Source of the DNA: Stenopsyche tienmushanensis
Lineage: Eukaryota > Arthropoda > Insecta > Trichoptera > Stenopsychidae
Assembly: GCA_008973525.1 (NCBI GenBank)
Contig: WACJ01000129.1
Location: forward strand, 434,001 to 498,000
Direction of reading: 5' to 3'
DNA: 64,000 nucleotides
Shown here: positions 1 through 11,307 of the stretch, in pieces
Numbering within the stretch: the first letter of the stretch is position 1
Layout of the letters: each line of letters starts with the position of its first letter
Translations under genes and position numbers: made by a program
The notes under the pieces: generated by a model
What the model was told of the DNA's origin: nothing
What the model saw: the letters and a program-made list of their open reading frames with translations, nothing else
The model's database searches: none

Positions 1-175
1 TAGCCACACAAAGAGTGTGTTCCACTGATCCTTTAACCCCACGGGAAACACAACGCGCAGAGCGTCCAGGTGCCTACCACTTTTGCTCCACGCCCTCTAG
101 AGGAGACGAGGTTTCCGCGGGAAAGACCAGCTTCAGACCATGTGTACCCGAAGGTGTGATGGAGGAGGAAGGACT
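1..175 (-). mobile_element. LINE 5' module L, fragment
   Basis: Non-coding piece of a recurrent LINE-like 5' region, read on the minus strand and cut by the window edge. It shares a recognisable order of short blocks with 2160-2400, 8758-9010, 38424-38622, 39850-40033 and 47219-47420: a pyrimidine-rich block, then a block ending in a cctctagagg-type motif, then a ctctgcgcg-type motif, and last a gtttcccgtgg-type motif. No frame is open through it. Assignment rests on similarity among copies in this window only. Confidence 0.6.
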
Positions 176-1200
176 AATGTTAAGCTGAATTCAATGAATA
201 ACTTTCGCGAGTTCACTGCCATCACGAGTCCATCTTTTCCCCATGGTACTCGTATTGGTTCGGTAATTCTTAGTACCTAGCCATTATAGGGTACTTTTTG
301 AGCGTTCTCACGGAAACAATTGGCATACGATAGCGCTGGATTTTTATTAATATAATACCAACAATAATAAAATATGTCACGCCATCATTCTATAAATTAA
401 ATTGAAAAAAAAAACTACAGTTGCGTGATTTAAGCTTCATTCGTCATCGGAATAAATCCTAATTTTTTTGCTGAAAATTTTTCATGACTTTTCGGTAGCA
501 CCTCCGATATTTCGCTGACAGCAAATTACATTCTCCATGCGAAAATGTACGATTATTTATACTGACTCGACTTTTTAATGTGTTTTTTTGTAGTTTCCGA
601 GAAAAAAGTTCTAGTCGGATCGATTTTCCATGGGAGGCGTTGTTATGCGACCCATACACCCTCGCATTTTCCAACGTATCAAATTAATATTAAGCACGCA
701 AGATTTTTCACGTCCCCTGATATCCATGACAGTTTCGAAATGTGTTCGTATACGCCTAAAATGTTTTCCCAGTCCACCAATTAACTAATTCATAATGAAC
801 CTACCTAGATGATCAGGAGGACCGAAAAGTAATCATTTTTTTTTCATAATTAGCAAAATATCATTTATATAAACATACTTTTACAATGAGTGCTCTAAAG
901 ACTTATACCCTATACATATTAAATGTGTACCTCATTATTCGATTGATGATTTTTATTCATTTAAGCACATAATAGAAAATAACGGGGCTGCAATTTGTAA
1001 AATTTAGATACGGTTTCAATGGACAATGGATGTTATTTCAGCAAACAAATAAATTATGGTTTTAATGCAGTTTTACATGCTTAATTAAAATAAACATTTG
1101 CCCCACCCACAACCACAAAGCCAATATATATTAGTACAATTCGACAAATTAATTGTAGGATGACTGAATTCAACCATCCATATATCAGCCCCAGTCTACG
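176..1200. other. No recognisable feature
   Basis: AT-rich DNA. Two overlapping short frames on opposite strands lie at 459-784, both under 75 codons and without family motifs. I see no repeat partner elsewhere in the window. Confidence 0.6.
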
Positions 1201-1334
1201 TATGAGGGATATTAAAATATTTTTTTACATAGTTCCCTGTATTAAAAATATATTTATGTCATCAGATAAGAAGCTTCTTAATCTTGACCTTAAAGTAAAA
1301 AAAAACAATAAATAGCTTCCTCTGTTGCGCAACG

Positions 1335-1815
1335 CGTAATTATTCGTTTTCTCGTAAATTAAGGCATGAAAAATACTTGAGAAGCACAGTAAGGTGATGC
1401 TGCTCTAAATAAGACCCAAGTGTTTGATTGGGCGCAAAAAATTCGTTAAATTCGAGATAATGTGCAAAATGAAAGGCATACACGGCATCCTATAGCGAGC
1501 ATCAATGTAAACAACTTATTGACATGTGGAGGGCAATTGTCGCATTACGATAGTCGAGATTGCGTCAGTGGTGAATATTATTGTTGGAAATATTCATATC
1601 AATGTATCGAAACATTTTGGATACAAAAAAACATCAGCAAGATTGGTTCCACATCTGCTCAGCATAGCACAAAATAATTTACGGAAAAACTCAGTGAGCT
1701 TTAAATTTTTATTGATTGCTGATTGATTTTCTACATGACAGATAGACGGTGAATGCAGCCTACTATTTTCAGATGATAGATGATGCTGAGGCTGTTTATG
1801 ATTTGAACTGTCCTT
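1335..1815 (+). pseudogene. Mariner transposase, N-terminal part, frameshifted
   Basis: Two plus-strand frames carry successive parts of a mariner transposase. Near 1397-1445 the frame reads GDAALNKTQVFDWAQK, the linker between helix-turn-helix domains typical of mariner. A shift to another frame near 1526 gives a second helix-turn-helix followed by SARLVPHLLS (about 1633-1665), the conserved mariner WVPHLL-type motif. After LLIAD (about 1710-1725) the sequence jumps to VNAAYYFQMIDDAE (about 1759-1800), which normally lies far downstream, so the first catalytic Asp region is missing. Stop codons and frameshifts make it non-functional. Mariner identity is firm; the subfamily is not assigned. 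Confidence 0.75.
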
Positions 1816-1824
1816 CTGCATGAC

Positions 1825-2972
1825 AGGTGGATATTTTACTCTATGTAGGTAACAATCGAATCTCTAGAGTAATATTGTAGAGTTGAAATGCGTAAAAGCA
1901 GCCTCGGTGGTTGTGTCAGATTACTCTGTGTCGCACACCTGTAAAGTGGAATATGAAACTGGCAATTACAGGAGTAGAAGGATTCTGTGCAAAAGATAGC
2001 ACCATAATTTTCAACAGCCTAGTGGATACGGGGGAAAATGACTATCGGTTGCTCAAACTGCGACTCATCTCCATGACTAGGTACTACAAATTATCGAACC
2101 AATACGAGTACCATAGGGAAAGAGGATACCCTGCAGTACATTATCTGCTGCAGTCCCCTTCAAACTGAGGTTGGACTCATGGTAGCACCTTGTGTAGTAT
2201 CTCCTTTTTGTTTAGCATAACTTTTTTCGTTGTCTTCCAACGCACATTTGGGTACACGTGGTCTAAATTCGGTCTTCCTGCGGAATCTCACCTCTTTTAG
2301 ATAGCGCAGAGAGAAAATAGTAGGCGCCTGGAAACTCAACGCGTAGAGTTTCTCATGGTACTTTAAGAGTGGTAGCAGACATTTTTGTGGGCATAAACTC
2401 TGTTTGTCCGCCTTAACTGTTCTTCTTTTGCCGTTGCGCAAGAGAGACCGCGATAGTCGGCTGGCAGGAGAGGTGATCCGCATTTGATTCCGGCCGCCAT
2501 TTCTTTCTGTTCCTCCAAAATGTTGGTGCCGCATGTGGTGTCATTGGGTTACTGGACACCCCTGTTTCTCAGGGGACACAGGCGGTTTAGGGCTTCTCTC
2601 CACAGGTTAAGGATTTCCCAATTCTCGAAGTGCCCATGCGGAGATCCTTTCATAGACGCAGATCATGTTCTGTGGGCATGTCCGGGTACGGCATCCGATT
2701 GCGAAGCACTATTTCGATGTGTCAGCGATCCAAAGTTTGGACCGGTTGGACACGGAAACCTTGTGGATACTCCTTCCAACTTTAGGATTTTCTGCAATAA
2801 ATTTGGGTAAAAATGTATATATTATATATTTAGTCTTGAGTATGTCCATTCCTTAGCTAGTTCACCCCCCCTCCCGCGCCCAGAGCGCAAATAGGCAAAA
2901 GTAGTGGAGAAATAGCGGATCCTCGCAGGACATTATTTAATTTTTTTCGATTTTTGTAGGGTCCCATGTCTT
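1825..2972 (+). mobile_element. LINE-derived insert: 5' module L joined to 3' module P
   Basis: Insert within the mariner. The left part (1825-2480) is the non-coding L module shared with 7803-8070, 59378-59870 and others. The right part carries a LINE ORF2 C-terminus and a 3' untranslated region with a C-rich run near 2866. The middle of a normal LINE (endonuclease and reverse transcriptase) is absent, so this is an internally deleted, non-autonomous form. The same L-P arrangement recurs at 47219-47925 and, on the minus strand, at 40441-40910. Confidence 0.65.
2547..2813 (+). pseudogene. LINE ORF2 C-terminal zinc-motif region (module P)
   Basis: Open frame encoding the extreme C-terminus of a non-LTR retrotransposon polyprotein. 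GHRRFRASLHRLRIS is followed by CPCG and DADHVLWACP, the Cys-Cys-His-Cys motif that ends many Jockey/I/R1-type ORF2 proteins. Then comes a tail specific to this family, GPVGHGNLVDTPSNFR, found again at 5786-6026, 24515-24576, 33965-34262, 42655-42830, 46921-47200, 47600-47770 and 49425-49512. It ends at a stop near 2811. No reverse transcriptase precedes it. The clade is uncertain. Confidence 0.7.
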
Positions 2973-3215
2973 TCTTTTGTATGATAATGCATACAGTAAC
3001 CGTAACTCTTGATAAATTCACCCAATTATACTGGAAACACTCATATTACATTACAAACTTGGCCCTATGTGACTACCATATGTTTATAGATGCATTAGGA
3101 GGGCAATGATTTCAGGACAACGCTGCGGTTAAACAATGCGTGCGCATCTGGTTTTTCAGAGTAGCCATCTTCTTTCTTCAGTAACTGGAACAAGAAGCTT
3201 CCTATCTGATATAAT
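2970..3215 (+). pseudogene. Mariner transposase, C-terminal part
   Basis: The frame resumes the transposase interrupted at 1825. TLDKFTQLYWKHSYY (about 3002-3046) corresponds to the segment after the HDNARPH motif, LALCDYH (about 3053-3073) to the SPDLAPCDYH block holding the third catalytic Asp, and ALGGQ...FQDNAAVKQCVRIW to the conserved C-terminal helices. One in-frame stop lies near 3107 and more near 3185. It is followed by about 30 bases and then the right terminal repeat. The order of motifs makes mariner identity strong; the gene is dead. Confidence 0.8.
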
Positions 3216-3276
3216 AAATGTATTTTTAATTAATGTATACGGCAAAATTTCGGGTTATATTTGAATCCGCCTAGTA

Positions 3277-5785
3277 TTTATGAACCACCCCAAGCAATAT
3301 TTTCAATCGTCCAAAACCGTTATTCTATATTTTTTCGCATGCATTTAAATCATGTTTTTCAGTCTTCAGCTCAGTTTTTTGCTGTTCTAAATTGATTCTG
3401 AAATATGAATAGGTCACGTACACAAATCATGTTCGCTTCATGCCGAATTATGTTTCAGTAAGTGCGCCAATATCCGCATAAATATATTATGGAATTATAC
3501 AGTGACACATTCATAATTCGAATGAAAAGCCCTGAATAACTCTAGGCTAAATTCTGCGAAAATAATTCGCAAAATGCAGAACGGTGGCTCCTCGCTGCTA
3601 CCGTTCGAGAAAATTTTAATCACCAAATTATGATAGAACTGTGATTAAGATTAATGGTACCTATTTGAACCATCTTCGTTTTGTGGCCGACGTAGTAATT
3701 ATAACGAACCGCCTTAATGACTTATGGAGAAGTTGAACAAGAAGAGCAGTAAAGTTGGACCGAATATTAATATAGGGGTAGGAAAAATTAGACTCCACTA
3801 ATTTCGCAGAAGCGGCGAAACGAGCATCGAAAATGATGGAAGACGTATGCGGAGGAGGAATGATGGATATTGTTCGTGGTATCGCTTTTTATATTTTTTT
3901 ATCCGAACCCTCGTAAAGCGAGAATGACATACTGTTGGAATACTGAAATAATATCGCAACTTCTTATAATAAATATTATATGCATTTAATATTGGAATGC
4001 TCGGTTTTATCAACTTAAGCCACGTCTATCGAAGTCTTAACCACACTGGATCGTAAATAGGTGACGATTATTTAAAAATAATTAACATAAACTACTTGTA
4101 TATTAAATACGACGAGTGCGCGATGATCGGAAATAGTTTTTTGTTAAATATGGGTCCGACCGATCGTCTTGGCCGCAGAAAGATCTGGCATTTTTTGATC
4201 GCGTAACTTTTGTGTTTATCTTGGCAAAATTATCCGTCTTCTTTTTATATGACCTTCTTAAATACAATTCACATTAAATCTCTATAGATACGATTTGTAA
4301 GATTTATAAGGCTTCATGCAGTAATCTCCTTATAAATAATGAGCTTACGATGCCATACAATACAATAAATTCAATTAAATATCGATTTATCGTTAGGCTT
4401 TTATATAACTTTGTAACTTTAAAAATATTCAAGAAATAAAGTCGTCATTTGTGTAAAAGCAAACAGGGTTGAATATTTGCATGCTTTCGCTGCTCTGCGT
4501 GTTTTTCGTTGTGCAAATTAATCAATTATTAAATTTGCATTTCAGCTTTGATTGTGGCTTTGTAAAAAATCATAAATACCGGATTACACAATAAAAGCTG
4601 CAAAACAAACCAAGCGCCAATTATAGTTCACATGTTGATTTTTTCAACCCCTAAATTACAGTATAAGGACACGTTCAAAGTGTGCATATTAATTAAGTTT
4701 CAATGCAAAGTGTACAGAGTTTCCGCTCGCATAATATGCATATTTTCCGAGTAAATTTACATCGGAAACAAAGCGTATTATAAGAATGTATTCCGAGTTG
4801 AAGTGAATAGGCTGAAAGATAATTTACGGTGTTGTATTTACTGTTAAAGAGGCTCCAGCTGAATGGAGGCTGCGCGCGAGGGAAGAATGCCAACTTGGCA
4901 GAAGTGAATGAGGAGCTTTTTCGGCGCTATAAAGTTTCATTGAGGCTCGTTCACATGTTTCAGTGTATTGGCCGTATCAAAGGCTCTCGAGGAGTTTTCA
5001 GTTCACATGAGGACCGACTTGTTAGCAAAGGGTTGATTGAATTATCGCGTGGTGTCCTCGCCCTGCCACCGACTCGTGATCAATACCGCGGAAGCCTTCA
5101 GCTCAAAAATCGATGCCAAACGGAAGTGCTTGTTCTTCTTCTCAAATTCGTTGACAGATTGTGCAATTTGCTCACTCAGCTTAATTAAAGAAGGGATGAA
5201 AACTCGCAGCGAAAATTCAAGAAAGAGACACTGGCTTATCTTTTGTGTAGCGAGATGCTTTTGATCTTTTACGCATGACCTTTCTTTAAATAAAAAACAA
5301 ACTCTCAAAGATTCAAGATGATCGGGTATCAATACTTGCGAAGCTTTCTTCAGAATCATCTTGAATTTTTGGCTCTATTTTTGGCAAGAAATCTCTTATT
5401 TTTTATTGTTAGCTTTTGACTGAGAAGTCTTTTATTAAATTTGATTATATGAATAATTTCATCATTTCCATCTATAATATTATCCTCTGAATTTTATTTA
5501 ACATAACTCATATTCCCAGCTATTCATCCGTCTCATAGACAATGAACCGAGTATGTAGCTGTGCGCATACACGTCCATAAGGAATAAGAGGATGCAATTT
5601 CCGCGTCTGAACAACGTGGCCCCCGGCTATAGTGTAAATTAAACAAATCAGCGTTGCAATACCTTCAACTAATCATCCATATTATATGCTATTTATCGTC
5701 TACAAGATAACTTTTAAATTTTGATTTTTTTTTATATTCGACTTTTGCGTAAATATATTCGTACAATTTCTACATCCTTTAGGTT
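3277..5785. other. No recognisable gene; one short repeat
   Basis: Mostly unique AT-rich DNA. At about 4151-4185 a cttggccgcagaaagatc motif recurs at about 62130-62155 and resembles the cttggctgcggga block of the LTR A family. Frames at 3798-4013, 4829-5188 and 5042-5359 overlap one another on opposite strands and show no family motif. Confidence 0.5.
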
Positions 5786-6026
5786 TGGTTTCTTTCTGAT
5801 TTCGGAGTGTCTATGCAGTGGCCCAGTTTTGAACGCAGTTATGGACGTTATGGGTACATATTCGGACAAGGCGTCCAATTGCGAGGCACTCATTCGATGT
5901 ATCAGCGGTCTGCAAGGCGGACCGGTTGGGCATACACATCTTGCGGCCACTCCCTCCTCTTTTAGAGACGTTTATGATGATGATGAGAGACCACCAATCT
6001 CAATCCAAAAGTCTAGTAATTGTTGA
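5786..6026 (+). mobile_element. LINE module P, 5'-truncated 3' end
   Basis: An open frame here (through a stop near 6024) matches the module P C-terminus. FLISECLC aligns with the cysteine motif, ASNCEALIRCIS with the following helix, and GGPVGHTHLAATPSSFR with the family tail. The sequence to the left does not resemble the family, so the copy starts at about 5786. Such 5' truncation is usual for target-primed reverse transcription. It differs from the 2547-2813 copy at many positions, so it is an independent old insertion. Confidence 0.65.
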
Positions 6027-6546
6027 TTTCATATCGTTTGGTCCTATTCATATATAATTTAACAAATTTATTATTGAATAAATATATGAATGAAAATTAT
6101 GTGATCTTTCGACGGGTCTGCTGCCACTCGGACCCGAATCTAATAGAGACTTTACGTTATTCTATATGGAGCCCAATGGAAATTATGGTGAAGGACATAG
6201 CTGATCATTGACTTCATATGTCGTGCATGTCCATGACCTCCCGATTAGATCTATTTATATTTTTAATTGCATTCTATCATAGTATTGATCAATATGTAAT
6301 GTTTTTAGGTGCGTTTTATAGACATTTGATAGCCATAACTTAAAATACTCTACGTGCCAGTTTTGCCATATCAAAGAGAAAAATTATGACATTAAAGCCG
6401 TGTTTTACGATTTTATCATTTGGAAACGATCTATTTAGGTTGGTTTACATTACTCGATGCTATGCAGACACGATACAACGATTGACAGTGAACGATGTCC
6501 TATGCGAATGAACCCATAATCGAACTCCATTTCCACTATTTACTAT
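6027..6546. other. No recognisable feature
   Basis: AT-rich DNA with no repeat partner and no coding signal that I can see. Confidence 0.5.
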
Positions 6547-7059
6547 CTAAAGTCGATAATAAAAAGCGGCATAATATTCGCAAAAATGTATATCGCAACG
6601 TGGCTCTTTAATAATTCCGTGAGATGTAAAAATCGCTACGTGGCTTCCTAAGAATTCGAATGCGTATTTTTTCAATGAGGGCTTATTCGAGGAATCCGAA
6701 TAAATTGGAGGGCTTTCTCCGGAAATATAATTCGGCAAAAGTATGAAAAAAGTCGAAGATTTAAGCACAGCTGTCTTTGTATACATTAAAAAGTCACATT
6801 GAATTCTTGCACTTTCGCTCGCTTCCATCCTTTTTATTAAATATTGTATAATTGACTCGCTCGACAATCGTAATCCGATTTTTGCTACGAAAGCTCGATT
6901 GCCTCTACGATGTAGTTTTTGGGAAGTTTCATCCCTAAAATCGTTAATATAAATTTCACAACTTTCGGCCGAAACGAAAACTTTCGGCGCTTCGTTCGTG
7001 GAAAATTTTCCGGGGGGTGAAAATCGACACCCCTCGACATTCTTTATCGAAAAGCTCAT
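6547..7059 (-). CDS. Unrecognised 170-codon open frame
   Basis: This is the longest uninterrupted frame in the window. In DNA this AT-rich a stop-free run of 170 codons is unlikely but not impossible by chance. The protein has no signal peptide, no membrane span and no motif I know. It has a Ser/Lys-rich make-up and scattered cysteines near the C-terminus. There is no obvious splice partner, promoter or poly(A) signal, and codon use looks like the surrounding DNA. It could be a chance frame, an exon fragment, or a relic of an element I do not know. Start chosen as the first Met. Confidence 0.2.
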   Translation of the reverse strand: MSFSIKNVEGCRFSPPGKFSTNEAPKVFVSAESCEIYINDFRDETSQKLHRRGNRAFVAKIGLRLSSESIIQYLIKRMEASESARIQCDFLMYTKTAVLKSSTFFILLPNYISGESPPIYSDSSNKPSLKKYAFEFLGSHVAIFTSHGIIKEPRCDIHFCEYYAAFYYRL

Positions 7060-7802
7060 TCAATATTTAATGAATAAAAAAGTGTTAATGCTCAAATTAC
7101 GATCGTCCCTCGTTTAATTATTTAATAATACACATTAGTCCATCCCAATTTAAAATGTATGGAATCGATGTATCTGTTAATAAAGTTGCTTATGAATTAT
7201 TTTCTACAAATGTCACCCACACCATCATCATTATTATTAAATTCGAGACATTTTATCTAAAATTTGTATCAAGAGTATGACTCGGGCTTTCTTCTAATCT
7301 ATCTACAAATTTGCCTTTTAATCTACAAGCAGTTCACGTTAATTATTCTCAAATAAACGTCATCTACTTTCGAGACAAGGTGGCTGATCGCGTGGCAGAC
7401 GTGGCTAAAGCGTTGCAAAATTAGTATCTAGAAATGTGAAATCTAAAAAACACATTTATCTATACTTGAACAAGATATTTTCGTGGAATTATTTACAGAA
7501 AATATTTTAAGAAGATCTATTTTGACCAATATTAGACCAAGAAATGTTTGTTTGTTTGAAAAATTAAGTTGGAACACAAGAGTTGGAATGGGGTCCGCAT
7601 AAAAAAATTGCTCAAGAGGGACCTGCAGACTACATGAGTTTAAGAACCGCTAATCTAGAAAGAAAGGTTACAAGGGATCTTAACGCCAAGGAATATTTTT
7701 TTGTTTTAAAGTTGGTACACTTGGCATGTAGGGGGAACCTAACTGTTAGTTTTTTAATCGATTGTATTTTAGATTCTGGGGTGTAGTAACACATCCACTT
7801 CT
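7060..7802. other. No recognisable feature
   Basis: AT-rich DNA. Antisense pairs of short frames at 7583-7833 have no family motif. Confidence 0.5.
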
Positions 7803-8070
7803 TTGGATGAGTGCTTTGCTCTACGGTACCCACCCATAAAACCCCGAAGCGAGGTGGAGAGTAACCACACGTCCGTAGGTATCAGTCAAACCCCTGGAGT
7901 AATGGACAAATGCTGCTGGAGTAGCCCAGCTAACATGAATTAGGTGCGCAGCTTATCCTGTGCTGCCGTAAAGTGGAATGTAAAACTGTTGATTTCAGAA
8001 AGAGCAGGAAAGCTCTGTGCAAAAGGCGACCCTACTGTTTTCGATAGCCTAGTGCATATAGGGGGGAAAA
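7803..8070 (+). mobile_element. LINE 5' module L, first half
   Basis: Starts at ggatgagtgctttgctcta, matching the L start at 59378 and, on the minus strand, at 40910. It runs through the acccataaaacccc block and the gtagcccagctaacatgaat block shared with 59400-59560. Similarity stops near 8070 and resumes at 8754, so a later insertion split it. Non-coding. Confidence 0.65.
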
Positions 8071-8753
8071 AGGGGAACGGTGGGGGCACACTAATTTAAC
8101 ATCCCCCTGTAAGAACCAACTTCTGATAAACGTAGCAACTGAGCGCAATGCGAAGCGCAAAACTATAATAAATAGGGAACGCAAGAAAAAAGAGGGGGCC
8201 AGCCGCGCAGCTACAACGCTGTGTAGGACGCCAGAAACCGTCCAGCCTCAGCAGAAGGCTGCAGCTGGAGACGCATTTGCTGTGTCGTCGACAACGAGTG
8301 TCATGTGAGTGTATGGCTCTGTCGTGTCCCTCACATGGCCCGTGAACACAGCACAGAGGCGCCTCCCACTGCCTTCGCACAACCCCAGAACATGTTCTGC
8401 GTCCATGCTCAGCGCAGCAATCCGGTATCACAAGTCTCATTAAGTGGACACTAAAATGGCCGTGACCCGTGAGGAATTGCACCGTCCAGTGACTGGGCGC
8501 AATCTCCTTGTTTTTGTTTTTTGCCTCAAAGACGTCTTGTCATCAATTATCTCCGCCGCCTCCTCTGCCATGAGAGTCAATTGCCAACCTTCATTGGGTG
8601 GCTCTTCCACCATCTGTAAGCTGCAGCCATTACCTGGAGTTTCAGGTTCATCGGGAGGACTCCCGCCAGAACCGGTAGGCTGACCGTCGCCACTGTTGGA
8701 TAAGCTCCCGTCAGCCGCATCAGAGGCGAGCGCTACGCCGAATTAAGTCTCCG
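8071..8753 (-). mobile_element. R1-like LINE fragment nested in L
   Basis: Minus-strand insertion interrupting module L. It holds an ORF2 C-terminal region (see the pseudogene at 8180-8705) followed by about 100 bases of 3' sequence. No clean poly(A) tail or exact target duplication is visible at the borders. Confidence 0.55.
8180..8705 (-). pseudogene. LINE ORF2 C-terminus, frameshifted
   Basis: Read on the minus strand. VLAGVLPMNLKL (near 8650) corresponds to the conserved block after the reverse-transcriptase thumb in R1/Jockey-type ORF2. QFLTGHGHFSVHLMRL (near 8435-8482) is the LTGHG.F..YL block, and a DAEHVL-type cysteine/histidine motif follows in another frame near 8380. Frame changes between these blocks show that it is dead. 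It differs from the copy at 60032-60800, so it is a separate subfamily. Confidence 0.6.
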
Positions 8754-9010
8754 CGAAACTGAGGTTAGATACGAGGTGGCAGTGACCTCGTGTAGTAGTT
8801 CCTTTGCGTTTAACGTAGCTTCTTCTTTCCTCCTACAACGCACCTTCGGATACACGTCGTCTAAGACTGGTCTTCATATGGGAACCTCGCCATCTTTAAA
8901 GGGCGCAGAATGAAAATAGTGGTCACCTGGAAGCTCTGCGGGTAGCGTTTCTCGGGGAATCAAAAGAGCGGAGAAAGACACTTCTGTGTTCCACTCCGGA
9001 ACAGATCACA
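8754..9010 (+). mobile_element. LINE 5' module L, second half
   Basis: Continues L after the nested insertion: a gaaactgaggttagat block, the tcctcctacaacgcaccttc block and the gctctgcgggtagcgtttct block. It matches 2160-2400 and 47219-47400 in the same order. Non-coding. Confidence 0.65.
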
Positions 9011-9299
9011 CATCAGCGGGAGACATCACTTTCTGTCCGATCTCTGCAAAACGATCCTTAAATTCACACGTGGCGCTCACGCAATTTCGATGATGATTCA
9101 ATATCAGAATTCTAGGTACCCATTTTGAACACAACTTCTTGTATACAATTTATCCCGACAATATCGCATCACATAGCGATAATTTTGCACATGTTTTTTA
9201 ATATTTTACACATGTTCATCAGAATTCATTGATGGTCTCCCACTTCTTGCCTCGCCGTGAGCATCAATCAGTACGGCCTTCTCTGAACAATCTAACCCA

Positions 9300-9480
9300 C
9301 CTCGTGACCAATTATTGATTTATTAAATCACTATCATAAAATTCCATGAGCTTCTCGGTGGATATTCGCGACAGTATTGTTCCGCAATGTCAAAAAATGG
9401 GTGACCGCGTGGGAGGTGCCTGGAGTGCGTGACGACCTTTTCATCAGAAAAAAATACTGTGACTGAACAAAATGGCCGAT
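9300..9480 (+). repeat. Interspersed repeat R, copy 1
   Basis: Shares the motif actgtgactgaacaaaatgg and upstream blocks (tggatattc..gacag, gtcaaaaaa..gg) with 46128-46250 and 62795-62945. The sequence type suggests part of a DNA transposon, but no transposase motif is readable. Confidence 0.55.
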
Positions 9481-11307
9481 AAAGATGCTTTCTAGATGTT
9501 CCTCGTAATATTATGATCCCTAAAGTAAATTTAGAAGGTTGATCATGGAGTGTCTTGTTAAAAAAATATTTTGTAGCATAAGGCATGGTTATATTTCGGT
9601 AGTCCAAAAAGAAAAAGGTCATGGATAGACGCTAGTCAATCAACAACATTCATTCTAAAGGCCAATATTTATGGCAAAAAATGCTTTTGTGTGTTTAATG
9701 AGATTCAAAAGAAGTCATTTACTATGAGCCATTGAAAGCAGGTGAACCTATTATAAAAAAATATCATAGTCATCGGCTAATAAAATCGAACATCTTAAAA
9801 AAAATGGGTTAAATTCTGGACATAGTCGAAAGCACATCTACATGATAACGCTAAATATTTTAATTAGTATCTTAATTAAATAAAGAAGTCTAGGACTTAT
9901 TCATCACCCTAATATTCTTATAGGTGTCAAATAGTTGTGGAGTTATTTAAATTTGATTGACATTTTTAATCATTTTAAATTTACCCACCCACCCATTTCG
10001 CGGTCTTGAAATTCCATGGGGACATGACCAAAACTTTAACAATTGAAAAAAAATCCCCCATATCCAAATGGAATCCATTATCTTTTAAGTGGGCGCTTTT
10101 CGTCGAAACCTTGTACTTTAAATCTGAATCACATGCTGCTTGGGATGGTGGTACCATTCTGGCATTTTCATACCATTCTAAAATTGATCCAGGGCTTTTA
10201 TTTTTCGCATGGTTACATTTTACGTCGTATGTGAATTTATAAAATTTTAATCATGCAAATGGGAAATAGTTCTCGCGCAACATCCCGAATGAGAAGCCGC
10301 ACATAAAAATGATTGAAATTTGGTGAAAAGACGCAGTGTATAGGCGTTAATTCGTTATCTAAGAAGTCTCCGAGGGTTGTAGCCCTTTGAACTCTGAAGT
10401 TTCCAATTAGGTTAATCCATGTGTCCCATTAATGTGATTGGTCGGCCCACACCCCCAGCCCCTCCAAAGTAAAGCGAAAGCACTACCGACTCAATGGCCA
10501 CCATAAAAAAGGAAATCTGTGTTCGCCGGAGGCTCCGTCACTTTCTTGATAACCTCTATTTATTATACATACGCGACACGTGTCCAAACACAACCTACTA
10601 TTGTGAATTTATGCCGCCATATTTCACCGAAAACTTTTTAACGGCTCATTAGGGCGGCTGTCTAAAAACGTTGCTGTGTTTTGTAATAAAAGCGACATAA
10701 TAAATTCGGAGAGGATAGATTAACGAAATGGATTAGAGCGTCTCGTTTGTTCGGACGCGGACAGTGCTAAACGAATGAGAAATAAACAGATTAGGACGCT
10801 TATGGCGCTAGAAATTGCACTGCGCGTGCGCATACGCTGCTTACCTCATCAACTATTTCAATGAAGGCGGCGGGCATTGACTTTTTAGCGGTAACATATT
10901 AAATCCACCGGTGTCAGAATCACAAATTAGTTTATTTTATCACAGCCGACATATTAATCATTTTCAATCAGTCTCGTTTTGGGTCAACGTCGAAATTTAT
11001 GATTATTAACCTATTAAAAAAATGCATAATATATACTATTTTGTAATAAATATAAAATTCTATATTCGCCACTGATACCAATAAAATTCTTTTATATGGC
11101 TTTAGTGTATTCCATGATGTCTTCTATTATTGAGATCCGATCTCACTAAAAAGTTCTTAATTTTATAAGTAACTTCATCTAAATACATGTAATATTATCA
11201 TATGCTTTTGGTTTGTTTGTTGTTTGGTGTTTTTAAAAATTTATTTTTAATAAATTAATTTATGAACAGAACACGTTTTAAATCACACACTGTGAAATTA
11301 TTGAAGT
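9481..11307. other. No recognisable feature
   Basis: About 1.8 kb with no repeat partner in this window. Two overlapping frames at 10006-10242 have no known motif. The piece at 10480-10880 is less AT-rich and looks like unique intergenic or intronic DNA. Confidence 0.5.

Larger units (their letters stand above)
1201..3276 (+). mobile_element. Mariner element interrupted by a LINE (copy 1)
   Basis: Decayed mariner (IS630-Tc1-mariner superfamily) DNA transposon. The right end is a terminal inverted repeat at about 3238-3276, matching the ends at 59193-59239, 60922-60967 and 33046-33086. The left end at 1201 starts tatgagggatatt and is only a weak match. Transposase pieces flank a LINE insert at 1825-2972: an N-terminal DNA-binding part and the region before the second catalytic Asp lie on the left, and the C-terminus lies on the right. 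The region encoding the first catalytic Asp is deleted. The insert is bounded by near-duplicate copies of the codons for the VLLHD motif (1810-1824 and about 2973-2985), as expected for a target-site duplication. Confidence 0.75.

Noticed and set aside
2160..2534. 124-codon minus-strand frame
   Set aside because: It lies antisense to LINE module L and is not kept in the other L copies.
8096..8482. Reading the whole 128-codon minus-strand frame as one protein
   Set aside because: Only its first part matches a LINE ORF2 block; the conserved His/Cys motif continues in another frame, so it is a frameshifted relic.
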